Assembly: GCF_900167005.1 (NCBI RefSeq)
Contig: NZ_FUXW01000002.1
Coordinates: 186,001-250,000, forward strand
Direction: 5' to 3'
Length of the DNA: 64,000 nt
From: Butyricicoccus pullicaecorum DSM 23266
Lineage (GTDB): Bacteria; Bacillota; Clostridia; Oscillospirales; Butyricicoccaceae
This document shows, piece after piece, positions 25,229 through 32,262 of the stretch (within the stretch, counting starts at the first letter, position 1; each line of letters starts with the position of its first letter). Below the pieces are notes generated by a model. That model was not told where the DNA came from and did not search any database. It was given only the letters and a program-made list of their open reading frames with translations. The position numbers and the translations under genes are program-made.

Positions 25229-26129
25229 AAAAATGGAATATAAGGTTTTGAATTATATATGCTACTTTGTGAAGATTTATGATCCATGCAATTATGTCTA
25301 AACTAAGTATAATCAATGCAAATACATTAAAATAAAACACATAAGGTAGTCTAGACTTTAGACGCTTAAGTGGTGAGCAATTTGTTTGTGAAGTATCATT
25401 TACACAAGTGCAATTGTGCTCATTGCATTGAGTCAGGATGCTTAACTTTGTGATTTTAGATACAAAGTACATTAGGCCACATATTGTATTAAACACAACA
25501 AGACCACAAATGGTTGCAATAAAAATGACTTTGTAAATAGAAGAATTTTGCATACTCTCGAGGACGCTACTGCTAAATGACATTCCACCCATGAATGCAA
25601 GAACTACTGCAGAAAAGATACTTAATACGGTCAACACTTCAGTTTTTAATCCGTGTGCGTGTTCTATTGCAACTTTGAGGGAGTCTTTTGCTTGATTTAG
25701 CTCGAGCTTTGTAGCCGTTAATTCTGAATTTAAGTCTTGGATTTGTTGTGTCTGGGATTGGGAAAATTGAATTCGTGCAATTTCTAAATTTATATGATCT
25801 TGTAATTTGAAGAAATGGGATAATAATAAGTCGTATTGAACGGAATGTGCGGAAATGTAATTGCCCAGAATGCTTAAATTATTTGTAAGATATTCAAAAT
25901 TATATGGGCTGTCAGCTTTGGTAAAATCGAGCAATAAAGGGAAAAAGCGAGAGTAATAATGACGAAAAGGCTCTTGTTCGCCGTCTCGATAAATGTGATA
26001 AAGAGTTCCGCTGATTCGTTCCAGCTGTTCTGTATCTTCGGGATCGAGAACATCTCCGGATAAAGAGCATAGTAAACTTTCTAGATTGCGTTGCTTTGTT
26101 TGGACGCTAGCCTCTTCCATTTTAGACAA
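25227..26129 (-). CDS. Coiled-coil membrane protein, candidate toxin/effector paired with the Panacea gene
   Basis: This 300-aa protein has no family name I can assign with certainty. Residues 1-105 are helical and soluble, 108-162 form a coiled coil (QDLNSELTATKLELNQAKDS), and transmembrane segments lie at about 164-182 (LTVLSIFSAVVLAFMGGM), 200-223 and 263-285. A Cys-rich loop (C235, C240, C242, C251) lies before the last segment. A coiled coil followed by a small membrane domain is common in defence-type effectors. Its start overlaps the Panacea gene by eight bases on the same strand, and the DNA is far more AT-rich than the phage genes. A membrane-damaging role is inferred. Confidence 0.72.
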   Translation of the reverse strand: MSKMEEASVQTKQRNLESLLCSLSGDVLDPEDTEQLERISGTLYHIYRDGEQEPFRHYYSRFFPLLLDFTKADSPYNFEYLTNNLSILGNYISAHSVQYDLLLSHFFKLQDHINLEIARIQFSQSQTQQIQDLNSELTATKLELNQAKDSLKVAIEHAHGLKTEVLTVLSIFSAVVLAFMGGMSFSSSVLESMQNSSIYKVIFIATICGLVVFNTICGLMYFVSKITKLSILTQCNEHNCTCVNDTSQTNCSPLKRLKSRLPYVFYFNVFALIILSLDIIAWIINLHKVAYIIQNLIFHF

Positions 26130-26556
26130 TACACTCCTTCCGGATAATCAAATCAAAAGGAATGGTACCACGAGGCGAGTGTTTGGTATTGAATATATCA
26201 TCCCAAGGATGATTAGGTAAGTGTGTTAAATTTACTAATTTACTTACGGTTATTGGAAGGTATTTTTTCAAGATAGAAGAAATGATTTCTTGATCTTCTT
26301 GGTCTATTTGTTGTGGATCATAAAGACAGTCAATGGGCATTCCGCCATAAGCACAAAACTCATAATAAACTTCGGGGATAACGGGACCAAACTGCCACGC
26401 CGAAAATACATCATTAAATAAGTATTTTCCGGTTTGTTTGTAATAATCAATCCAAAGAAAATATAAAACTTTTTGCAATTTTAAGTTGCTTATAGGCTGA
26501 TTTGTTCGAGAACAATAATCAACGATATGCCGAGAAATAGTTGTTGCAGCATACAT
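26122..26556 (-). CDS. Panacea-domain (DUF4065, SocA/GepA-like) protein, candidate antitoxin
   Basis: This 144-aa protein has the family signature PISNLKLQKVLYF at residues 21-33 and FSAWQFGPVIPEVYYEF at 51-67. Panacea proteins neutralise many unrelated toxins encoded beside them. I start it at MYAATTISRH (26556), because AGGGAGGG lies nine bases upstream; an ATG seven codons earlier would put that ribosome binding site inside the gene. It is the first gene of a two-gene minus-strand operon with the membrane protein. A strong promoter with an overlapping palindrome lies upstream. Confidence 0.88.
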   Translation of the reverse strand: MYAATTISRHIVDYCSRTNQPISNLKLQKVLYFLWIDYYKQTGKYLFNDVFSAWQFGPVIPEVYYEFCAYGGMPIDCLYDPQQIDQEDQEIISSILKKYLPITVSKLVNLTHLPNHPWDDIFNTKHSPRGTIPFDLIIRKECIV

Positions 26557-26594
26557 GGCTAAAATCCCTCCCTTCATTTATGGTATGAGTAATA

Positions 26595-26643
26595 GATAAC
26601 TTTGTTGTAAAGTTATCATAGCATGTGGTTTATGGAGTGTCAA
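26595..26643 (-). promoter_or_regulatory. Promoter and palindromic operator of the Panacea/effector operon
   Basis: On the minus strand, TTGACA (26643-26638) and TATGAT (26620-26615) are 17 bases apart. A perfect 9-bp inverted repeat, GATAACTTT and AAAGTTATC with a 5-base spacer (26595-26617), overlaps the -10 box and the probable start site. This is the layout expected for autorepression. Confidence 0.72.
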
Positions 26644-26651
26644 TCTTATAC

Positions 26652-26680
26652 TTGACTTTTGATAGGGAATCTGATATAAT
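26652..26680 (+). promoter_or_regulatory. Divergent plus-strand promoter with palindromic -10 region
   Basis: TTGACT (26652-26657) and TATAAT (26675-26680) are 17 bases apart. CTGATATAATATCAG, a 7-bp inverted repeat, covers the -10 box (26671-26685). A short A/T hairpin with a run of T follows at 26698-26726. Transcription from here would yield a very short RNA, or would enter the next gene antisense. Confidence 0.45.
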
Positions 26681-26837
26681 ATCAGAATTTTTTTCATAAA
26701 AAAGATGATAGAAGAATCTTTTTTTTAGTGAATTTGTTATATTTTTGCGATCTAAAAATTTTTATTACGCTATATTAGGTGAAATATAGAGTGGCAGTCG
26801 CTTTTTAATCACATATTTATAATGGTGAAACATACGC

Positions 26838-27818
26838 TTAAATTACACGAATCGACTCACATGGAATATGATAATGTCGATTAATGATACAAGCGACCCG
26901 ATCGTCTGGGTAGTGTCTTTGGAGGAATGTCGCTAAAAGATAGAAATTATGCAAGCAATTCAAAGATAGAGAGGCCTTAAACTCGTCTAAAAGGTCTGGA
27001 TATAAATCAAAATCTGCATTAGCCCATTCATTGGATAAGTAATCGGCTAAGTTTGGTAAAAAATCATCACCACCATCTAATTTGGTATAAGCAAGAGGTG
27101 TTACAACTTCCAACAGCACAGACTTTGTTCGTTTGGTCCAGTCCTCTAATAAGTCTACCCGTGTTGGATCAATATATTGCATTAAATCGTGGACAGCTTT
27201 TAAGAATTCGGGGCATGTTTCTATGCAAGAGTAGTCTGTAATATTGAGATGTGGAGGACACCATAAGAATCCCTCTATGCCTCCGTAATCCGTTGAATCT
27301 TCATGCAATCTAGAATATAAATAATTTATTTGCTCATATATCTCACGTTCGTGATTATTTGCGTTGAAATCAATTGTATTTAGATTGCTAAAGTCCAAAT
27401 TGTCTGATAGCAATTTATCAATATCATATAATTTAATGGAAAATGAGCGCTTGTTAGGTCCGTTGTAGATCAGAGAAGCTTTAGCAATATCAAAGTGAAT
27501 TAGGTGTTGTTCAAGAAATTGCCGCAAAGGAGTGTCGTTAGTCAGTAAGTCGCATAATGACAAAAAGCCATACTGTTGAAAGGGTGCTAGATCACCGTCA
27601 ATGGTTGTTGTAAGATGATGCCAAGTGACTTTGACGTTATCAATTGGAGTTTCCAAGTTGATTTCCAATTCATTGATTATATCTGAAATATCGTGGGCGC
27701 TTTGGTATTTATCGAGAGTAGCGGTTAAATCTTTTTCTGCGATAGAAAAATGTCGACAGAACTCTGATGTGCAATCAGATTTAAAAAAATTAAAAATGAT
27801 GGAAGTATCTTTGTCCAC
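26838..27818 (-). CDS. Unrecognised accessory protein in the prophage conversion region
   Basis: This 326-aa protein is one whose family I do not recognise. It starts at GTG 27818 after GAGGTAAG. The N-terminus (MDKDTSIIFNFFKSDC) is followed by an acidic helical region, WHHLTTTIDGDLAPFQQYGF near residue 66, and GFLWCPPHLNITDYS near residue 185. There are no transmembrane segments or obvious catalytic triads. The DNA is as AT-rich as the neighbouring Panacea pair but is a separate transcription unit. Position between lysis genes and attachment site is where prophages carry exclusion or defence genes. Function is unknown. Confidence 0.7.
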   Translation of the reverse strand: MDKDTSIIFNFFKSDCTSEFCRHFSIAEKDLTATLDKYQSAHDISDIINELEINLETPIDNVKVTWHHLTTTIDGDLAPFQQYGFLSLCDLLTNDTPLRQFLEQHLIHFDIAKASLIYNGPNKRSFSIKLYDIDKLLSDNLDFSNLNTIDFNANNHEREIYEQINYLYSRLHEDSTDYGGIEGFLWCPPHLNITDYSCIETCPEFLKAVHDLMQYIDPTRVDLLEDWTKRTKSVLLEVVTPLAYTKLDGGDDFLPNLADYLSNEWANADFDLYPDLLDEFKASLSLNCLHNFYLLATFLQRHYPDDRVACIINRHYHIPCESIRVI

Positions 27819-27848
27819 AATCTTACCTCACAGAGTTCTAAAAAAAGC

Positions 27849-27911
27849 TGACATCAAATTGACACCAAACAATCCCGAAAAATCGCCAAAAATCCAAGAA
27901 AATCCCGAAAA
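27849..27911. repeat. Tandem short repeats near the attachment site, possible integrase arm sites
   Basis: TGACATCAAAT (27849-27859) is followed directly by TGACACCAAAC (27860-27870). Then four consecutive units of the form AATCNNNAAA or close variants begin at 27871, 27881, 27891 and 27901, exactly 10 bp apart; the first and last share AATCCCGAAAA. Direct repeats of this size next to a tRNA 3' end are typical of arm sites for tyrosine integrases. Confidence 0.5.
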
Positions 27912-27957
27912 TGCACTTTGAACAAAATTCAAGTGTAAAAGGCGATAAAATACAAAG

Positions 27958-27999
27958 AAACCGCTTAATCGATCTCTTTTGAAGATCTATAAGCGGTTT
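27958..27999 (-). terminator. Terminator downstream of tRNA-Pro
   Basis: Stem AAACCGCTTA (27958-27967) pairs with TAAGCGGTTT (27990-27999), with an inner partial stem, just beyond the CCA end of the tRNA read on the minus strand. T-rich flanks are present. Confidence 0.65.
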
Positions 28000-28004
28000 T
28001 TCTT

Positions 28005-28080
28005 TGGTCCGAGTGACAGGACTTGAACCTGCGGCCTCTTGACCCCCAGTCAAGCACGCTACCAGCTGCGCTACACCCGG
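28005..28080 (-). tRNA. tRNA-Pro (anticodon GGG)
   Basis: The minus strand folds as a 76-nt tRNA with encoded CCA. The acceptor stem is CCGGGTG/CACTCGG, the D arm runs GCGC to GCGT, and the anticodon stem CTTGA/TCAAG encloses loop CTGGGGG, giving anticodon GGG. The T arm is GCAGG-TTCAAGT-CCTGT. Its 3' end faces the prophage, so it probably supplied the bacterial attachment site, the phage copy restoring the tRNA end. A canonical promoter lies upstream. Confidence 0.95.
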
Positions 28081-28123
28081 ATATTTACTTGCTGCGTTGT
28101 TACTTGCTGAACTCAGCTTGTAT

Positions 28124-28152
28124 ATAATACCATGGGTGACAAGGAATGTCAA
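28124..28152 (-). promoter_or_regulatory. Promoter of tRNA-Pro
   Basis: On the minus strand TTGACA (28152-28147) and TATTAT (28129-28124) are 17 bases apart, about 45 bases before the tRNA 5' end. A 10-bp direct repeat (TTACTTGCTG, 28085 and 28100 on the plus strand) lies in the transcribed spacer. Confidence 0.75.
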
Positions 28153-28161
28153 CAGGAAAAC

Positions 28162-28659
28162 TCAAAGTTTTTCAAAAAAATTTCTGACGCGTTCCGGGAG
28201 GGTATCGAGCGGGGGATGGTTGTCAAAATAGAGATCATAGGGGTAGGATTCGACCTCATCATCCGAGCGATTGCCGTAATGCCGTGCGGAAAGACCGGAG
28301 CGGCGTACGAGCAGCGTGCGGCAATCTGGGCCAATGGCAGTTTTGAGTCGTTCAATTTCTTCCGGCTCGCGCACATGTAAAAATAGAATCTCATCATCAC
28401 TGCCCAGAAAATCCTGATAAGCTTTGAGACAGTAGGTGAAGGATAGATCGTTAAATTCGGTGAAAGCTTGTTTGAGCTGAGATAAGAGCCGGCGTGCGGC
28501 CAGTGTTTTTTGACCATCCCAACCGGCGAATCGAGCGATTTCAACGATGGGGGTGATAGACGAGACATTACGGACACGAAAATATTGGGCGGCACAGTTG
28601 CAGATGGTATCCTTACCGACACCGCCCTGACCATTGATGATAAAAACTTGCTTGCGCAT
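28162..28659 (-). CDS. P-loop nucleoside/nucleotide kinase-like protein
   Basis: This 165-aa protein begins MRKQVFIINGQGGVGKDT, a Walker A motif ending GKDT that is usual in deoxynucleoside monophosphate kinases and related AAA_18-type kinases. The middle has DEILFLHVREPEEIERL, a Walker B-like strand followed by an ERL helix, and a lid-like RRSGLSARHYG. Substrate is not certain. It is monocistronic on the minus strand and lies between the tRNA and spoIVA. Composition matches the host chromosome rather than the prophage. Confidence 0.7.
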   Translation of the reverse strand: MRKQVFIINGQGGVGKDTICNCAAQYFRVRNVSSITPIVEIARFAGWDGQKTLAARRLLSQLKQAFTEFNDLSFTYCLKAYQDFLGSDDEILFLHVREPEEIERLKTAIGPDCRTLLVRRSGLSARHYGNRSDDEVESYPYDLYFDNHPPLDTLPERVRNFFEKL

Positions 28660-28811
28660 AGAAGAAACGCTCCCTTTTCCCTTGGGTCGGGTACTAGAAT
28701 GTATTTATCATACCCTGATGGGAACCAAAAATCAAGTATCCGCATGGAATGTCCATTGCTAGGGAAGAGAGCATATACGTGAACGATTTATCCAGTATGC
28801 AATAAATGTAC

Positions 28812-30290
28812 TTACAACAAAATACAGATCAGACCGCCGGTACTCTCGTTGATGATGCGTTCCAGGGTTTCGCGGAATTTCTCGCGTGCATCTTCGGGCA
28901 TACGGGAGAGTTTGCCGGACAGTTCTTCGCCGACTAGTTCGGACAACGGCTTACCAAAAATATTGGTATCCCAGATTTTTTCGGGAGCGCCTTCGAATTC
29001 TCCAAGCAGGTAACTGAGCAGCTCCTCGGACTGTTTTTCGGTGCCAACGATAGGAGTAACCGATGCCTTGATTTCGGCTTTCATCAGATGGATGGAGGCA
29101 GCGGAAGCGCAGAGTTTGACTCCGTACCGGCCACCTTGACGAATGATTTCGGGAGGTGCAAGAGACAGATCTTCCAGACGCGGCATGACGACACCGTATC
29201 CGGTTGCCTGGGCCTGTTCAAGCGCACCGGCAATGCGCTCGTATTCTTTGGCGGTGGCAGACAGTCGGGTGAGGACGGGGATGAGGTCGGCTTCGTCCTT
29301 CATCTGGATGCCGGTCTGTTCGGTGACGATTTGGTAGAAGACACGGTTTGGGACATCGGCGACCAGACGCGCACATCCTGTGCCTAAGTCCATGTTTGCG
29401 ATGCGTGCATCGTCAATCCACTCATTTTCACAGAGTGCCTGTGCCATTGCTTGCAGGTCGCGCATGGTATGCGCAGCACTGCCTGCCTGTCGCAGACTGT
29501 CATAGACGCTGGACTGCACCGGATGATTGGCGCTCAGGATGCTGACGAATCGGGGCAGCGCGACGGCGATTTGCTGGATGGGGAATTCATAGAGCACTTC
29601 GGTCAGAATGGTGCGCAGGTCGGATTCTCCAAGCGAAGCGCAGTTGACCGGAACGGCAGACACGCCGTAGGTCTCCTGTAAATGCTGGACGACTTGCTGG
29701 GCGGCTGCACTGTGTGGGTCGACCGAGTTGACCAATGTCAGAAAGGGCTTGCCAATGGATTGCAGTTCCTGAATGACACGGCCTTCGACCGCGGCATAGC
29801 TTTCGCGGGGAAGATCGGAGAACGAACCGTCGGTCGTGATGACAAGACCGATGGTGGAGTGATCTTCGATGACTTTTTTGGTGCCGATCTCAGCGGCTTC
29901 GGCCATAGACATGGGTGTGTCACGCCAGGGGGTTGACACCATGCGCGGGGCATCCTCTTCCATGCTGCCAAGTGCACCGTCAACTAAGTAGCCGACACAA
30001 TCCACCAGACGTACCCGGCAGGTACTGCCCGGTGCCAGTGTGATTTCGGCAGCCTGTTCGGGAACGAACTTGGGCTCTGCGGTCATGATCGTGCGGCCCG
30101 AACCCGATTGCGGCAGTTCATCTTTCGCCCGCTCGCGCTGGTATACATTGTCGATTTGCGGAATGACCATACATTCCATAAAACGCTTGATGAAGGTGGA
30201 TTTACCCGTGCGAACCGGGCCGACGACACCAATGTAGATATCACCGCCTGTGCGGGTGCCGATCTGTTCGTAAAGACCTTTGTTTTCCAT
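28812..30290 (-). CDS. spoIVA: Stage IV sporulation protein A, coat basement-layer ATPase
   Basis: This 492-aa protein polymerises by ATP hydrolysis on the forespore surface and is the platform on which the coat assembles. It begins MENKGLYEQIGTRTGGDIY with a Walker A GPVRTGKST at 24-32. The long middle domain and the C-terminal GGLICILL tail, which contacts SpoVM, match the family, and length is normal. ATG 30290 has GGAGGGAAAA upstream; longer frames starting further upstream are not supported. It follows sipL by 19 bases in the same operon, matching the known SpoIVA-SipL partnership. Confidence 0.97.
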   Translation of the reverse strand: MENKGLYEQIGTRTGGDIYIGVVGPVRTGKSTFIKRFMECMVIPQIDNVYQRERAKDELPQSGSGRTIMTAEPKFVPEQAAEITLAPGSTCRVRLVDCVGYLVDGALGSMEEDAPRMVSTPWRDTPMSMAEAAEIGTKKVIEDHSTIGLVITTDGSFSDLPRESYAAVEGRVIQELQSIGKPFLTLVNSVDPHSAAAQQVVQHLQETYGVSAVPVNCASLGESDLRTILTEVLYEFPIQQIAVALPRFVSILSANHPVQSSVYDSLRQAGSAAHTMRDLQAMAQALCENEWIDDARIANMDLGTGCARLVADVPNRVFYQIVTEQTGIQMKDEADLIPVLTRLSATAKEYERIAGALEQAQATGYGVVMPRLEDLSLAPPEIIRQGGRYGVKLCASAASIHLMKAEIKASVTPIVGTEKQSEELLSYLLGEFEGAPEKIWDTNIFGKPLSELVGEELSGKLSRMPEDAREKFRETLERIINESTGGLICILL

Positions 30291-30309
30291 TTGTGTTTTC
30301 CCTCCTCGG

Positions 30310-31809
30310 TCACTGCGCATAGACTGGGATAAGCAGCATGGTGTCTGCGACGGTATCCGTGCCGTCGGGCAGCGCGTTTGCCTGCCGGATGGCCTGGGCG
30401 GTGGATGCGTATTGTTTGCCGATCTCCCAGAGCGGAACAGCGGTGTGAATGTATCGCAAAATGAGCGTTGTACCGGCTGGTTCCAGCGGCGGACGGGGCG
30501 TATCGGCAGAGAGTGCTGTGATGTCACGCACCGGGACCTGAGACTGTGTGATCAGATCGCCGCTGACCGTGATACGCAGCGGGACGTTGCCATCACTGCC
30601 CGGAGATGCCGATACGCGGGCAGAGAGATCACAGGGACGCGCCCCGTCAGGAAGGGTCAGATTGGGCAGCGGGGCAGATACGATTTGCTGTTCAGCGCAG
30701 AGAGCGCCCGCAGGGTCACGATATAGCAGAGAGACCTGCACCCTGGCTTCCGGGGATGCCGATTTGGTGTCGAGCGATAGACAGATGCCGTCCGCCATCA
30801 GGATTTCGCTGGCCGGTCGGACGATCGGAAGCATGGCCGAGGATTCCAGCACAAAGGGCGTGTCGGTGTGGTAGGCGCAGAGCGAAACATCTCGCGTGTC
30901 GAAGTTCAAGATGCGGTGCAGGTGATAGAGGTCTCGTACCGTTTGAATGTTTTCTTCACCTTGCTGCAAGAGCAGCGCACGGACACCCAATCCAACAGAC
31001 AGAACGCCATCCTCGCGCAGCATACAGTCCAGATTGCGCAGCGATAAACGCGCAGAGGTGGGCAGGGATGCATGCAGTCCGGGCGCATCGAGTACCTGTG
31101 TGTAGGGGATGACCTGAGACATGGGCTGAATGGCACCGGTGTCGTCGAGCAGCAGGAGCGAGAGCACGGCCTCACCAGACAGTGTTACCTGACTTTCACC
31201 CGATTGACAGGAAACCGGACGCAGCGTTCCGCGCGCACTGATCAGGCGCAGCCCCTGCGCACCAGCGAGCTCTACATCGTCCAGCACGGTATAGTCACGC
31301 ACGTCGGCGTGCCGCAGCAGCGGGATGGTCTGAGAGCCGTATAAAACCTCGAGTGCATCGTCCCCTTCGGTATCGATCTCTTCGGTCAGAGAGACCCCGC
31401 TTTCGGCGAAGACCTCCACTTCAAGAGAAAGAGTTGCGGTCACGCTGACCTTGCGGGAGTTGACCGCAGAGGCCGACACATCAGCGACCTGACAGCGCAC
31501 AAAGCAGGGACTTTCGGGCAGAATGCCCGGTGTTTCCTCGATGTGCGCAAAGCTCAGCGGGATTTGCAGAAAGCGGATGGTATCCTGCCCGTCGGGGCGG
31601 AAGAGTACGACGGTGTTCACCGTACCGGAAAGCAGGATGCGGTCATTCTGCGGCAGCTCGTCCTTCACACTGACCGAGGCGTAAGCGCAGAGGATGCGTC
31701 CGATGTCAGGTTCCGCGTCGGGGACGATGGCGTCAGTACGCTCGGTGAACGATGTATGAATGGTGTGGGTGGGTTCGAAGTATTGCAGATCGGTGCGGAT
31801 TGGTTCCAT
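30310..31809 (-). CDS. sipL: SipL-like SpoIVA-interacting coat protein (DUF3794 + LysM)
   Basis: This 499-aa protein carries repeated DUF3794-type beta domains (for example TDAIVPDAEPDIGRILCAYA near residue 25) and a C-terminal LysM domain (LILRYIHTAVPLWEIGKQYAS to LLIPVYAQ, about 448-499). This is the layout of SipL of Clostridioides difficile, the clostridial counterpart of SpoVID, whose LysM binds SpoIVA. It is transcribed just before spoIVA, and a SigE-type promoter precedes it. The gene name rests on domain layout and context. Confidence 0.87.
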   Translation of the reverse strand: MEPIRTDLQYFEPTHTIHTSFTERTDAIVPDAEPDIGRILCAYASVSVKDELPQNDRILLSGTVNTVVLFRPDGQDTIRFLQIPLSFAHIEETPGILPESPCFVRCQVADVSASAVNSRKVSVTATLSLEVEVFAESGVSLTEEIDTEGDDALEVLYGSQTIPLLRHADVRDYTVLDDVELAGAQGLRLISARGTLRPVSCQSGESQVTLSGEAVLSLLLLDDTGAIQPMSQVIPYTQVLDAPGLHASLPTSARLSLRNLDCMLREDGVLSVGLGVRALLLQQGEENIQTVRDLYHLHRILNFDTRDVSLCAYHTDTPFVLESSAMLPIVRPASEILMADGICLSLDTKSASPEARVQVSLLYRDPAGALCAEQQIVSAPLPNLTLPDGARPCDLSARVSASPGSDGNVPLRITVSGDLITQSQVPVRDITALSADTPRPPLEPAGTTLILRYIHTAVPLWEIGKQYASTAQAIRQANALPDGTDTVADTMLLIPVYAQ

Positions 31810-31842
31810 GTCAGTTTCCTCCTTTTTGCTGCTTCTGCTCTA

Positions 31843-31870
31843 TGTATATGTGGCAGAGCCGGCAATATGA
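31843..31870 (-). promoter_or_regulatory. Probable SigE promoter of sipL-spoIVA
   Basis: On the minus strand TCATATT (31870-31864) matches the SigE -35 consensus KMATATT. CATATA/TATACA (31850-31843) lies 13-15 bases downstream and resembles the -10 consensus CATACANT. It is correctly placed 34 or more bases before the sipL start, fitting mother-cell expression. Confidence 0.6.
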
Positions 31871-31887
31871 AGCGAGGCAATAAAAAA

Positions 31888-31907
31888 ACGCGGCCGTGAG
31901 GCCGCGT
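31888..31907 (-). terminator. Terminator after spoVM
   Basis: ACGCGGCC and GGCCGCGT form a perfect 8-bp stem with a GTGA loop on the plus strand. Read on the minus strand it is followed by seven T. It ends the dut/small membrane protein/spoVM transcript before the sipL promoter. Confidence 0.88.
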
Positions 31908-31955
31908 CAAATGACAGCGCAGATTGAGGAAGAATCTGTGATTGGTTGGATGAGC

Positions 31956-32036
31956 TTAATCACCTCTGCGAATGCCGAACATTCTGCGCAGTACACCGCA
32001 TAGACAGCGCGGACTTTTCCAGATCACGACTTTCAT
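31956..32036 (-). CDS. spoVM: SpoVM, 26-residue amphipathic coat-localisation peptide
   Basis: The frame encodes exactly 26 residues, the length of B. subtilis SpoVM, starting MKVVIWKSPRCLCGVL and ending RRGD. Compared with the known B. subtilis peptide as I recall it, 11 of 26 positions are identical, including Met1, Lys2, Lys7, the functionally important Pro9, Gly14, Arg17, Met19, Gly21 and Asp26. SpoVM senses the convex forespore membrane and anchors SpoIVA. GGAGG (32050-32046) is nine bases ahead of the ATG. A terminator follows, and sipL-spoIVA is next. Its small size makes it easy to miss. Confidence 0.88.
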   Translation of the reverse strand: MKVVIWKSPRCLCGVLRRMFGIRRGD

Positions 32037-32052
32037 GGAAATGAGCCTCCTT

Positions 32053-32199
32053 TTATCGAGCCAGCAGTATGATACCGCACGCGATGAGACCGACGGCACA
32101 GAGGAAGAGAACGAAGAGAGCCGGGATCAGTCCGCCGAGAATGATTCCAATACCGACCCCGAGACAGAGCATCCCGATGAGATATCGCAGACAGTTCAT
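32053..32199 (-). CDS. Small two-helix membrane protein
   Basis: This 48-aa hydrophobic protein begins MNCLRYLIGML and has two membrane-spanning stretches (about 5-22 and 25-45) with a Gly-Gly-Leu-Ile-Pro turn between them. It lies between dut and spoVM on the same strand, its stop only 16 bases before the spoVM start. I start it at 32199 (GGAGTG upstream) and not at a longer frame beginning at 32247. The function is unknown; co-transcription with spoVM suggests a sporulation or envelope link, but that is inference. Confidence 0.55.
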   Translation of the reverse strand: MNCLRYLIGMLCLGVGIGIILGGLIPALFVLFLCAVGLIACGIILLAR

Positions 32200-32262
32200 A
32201 GCGCGGATCACACTCCTTATACCGCAGTATAAGCGCGTGCAGCGCAAAGTGTGACAGACAGC

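Larger units (their letters stand above)
1..28004. mobile_element. Prophage, right-hand part (contractile-tailed, PBSX/Xkd-like)
   Basis: The order replication, packaging, head, connectors, sheath/tube tail, baseplate, fibres, holin and amidase is that of a temperate phage with a contractile tail. Almost all these genes are on the plus strand and many overlap by 1-4 bases. After the amidase comes a minus-strand AT-rich block of accessory genes, then the 3' end of a tRNA-Pro gene, a common integration site. The left end, integrase and repressor lie outside the window. All late genes seen are open, so the phage could be functional. The right boundary is inferred from the tRNA and from the composition change; no duplicate att core can be seen here. 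Confidence 0.93.

Noticed and set aside
27841-27911. A possible CRISPR array
   Set aside because: The units are only 10-11 bp with no spacers; no CRISPR array or cas gene is present in the window.
27838-28152. A 104-codon minus-strand frame across the tRNA region
   Set aside because: It reads through the tRNA-Pro and its flanks; the translated centre is the usual artefact of a proline tRNA.
30290-30527. A longer spoIVA start 79 codons upstream
   Set aside because: It overlaps sipL, and the added residues are unlike SpoIVA; the ATG at 30290 has a strong ribosome binding site.
31972-32232. A plus-strand frame over the spoVM and small membrane protein genes
   Set aside because: It is opposite to spoVM and its upstream gene, with hydrophilic low-complexity sequence and no context.
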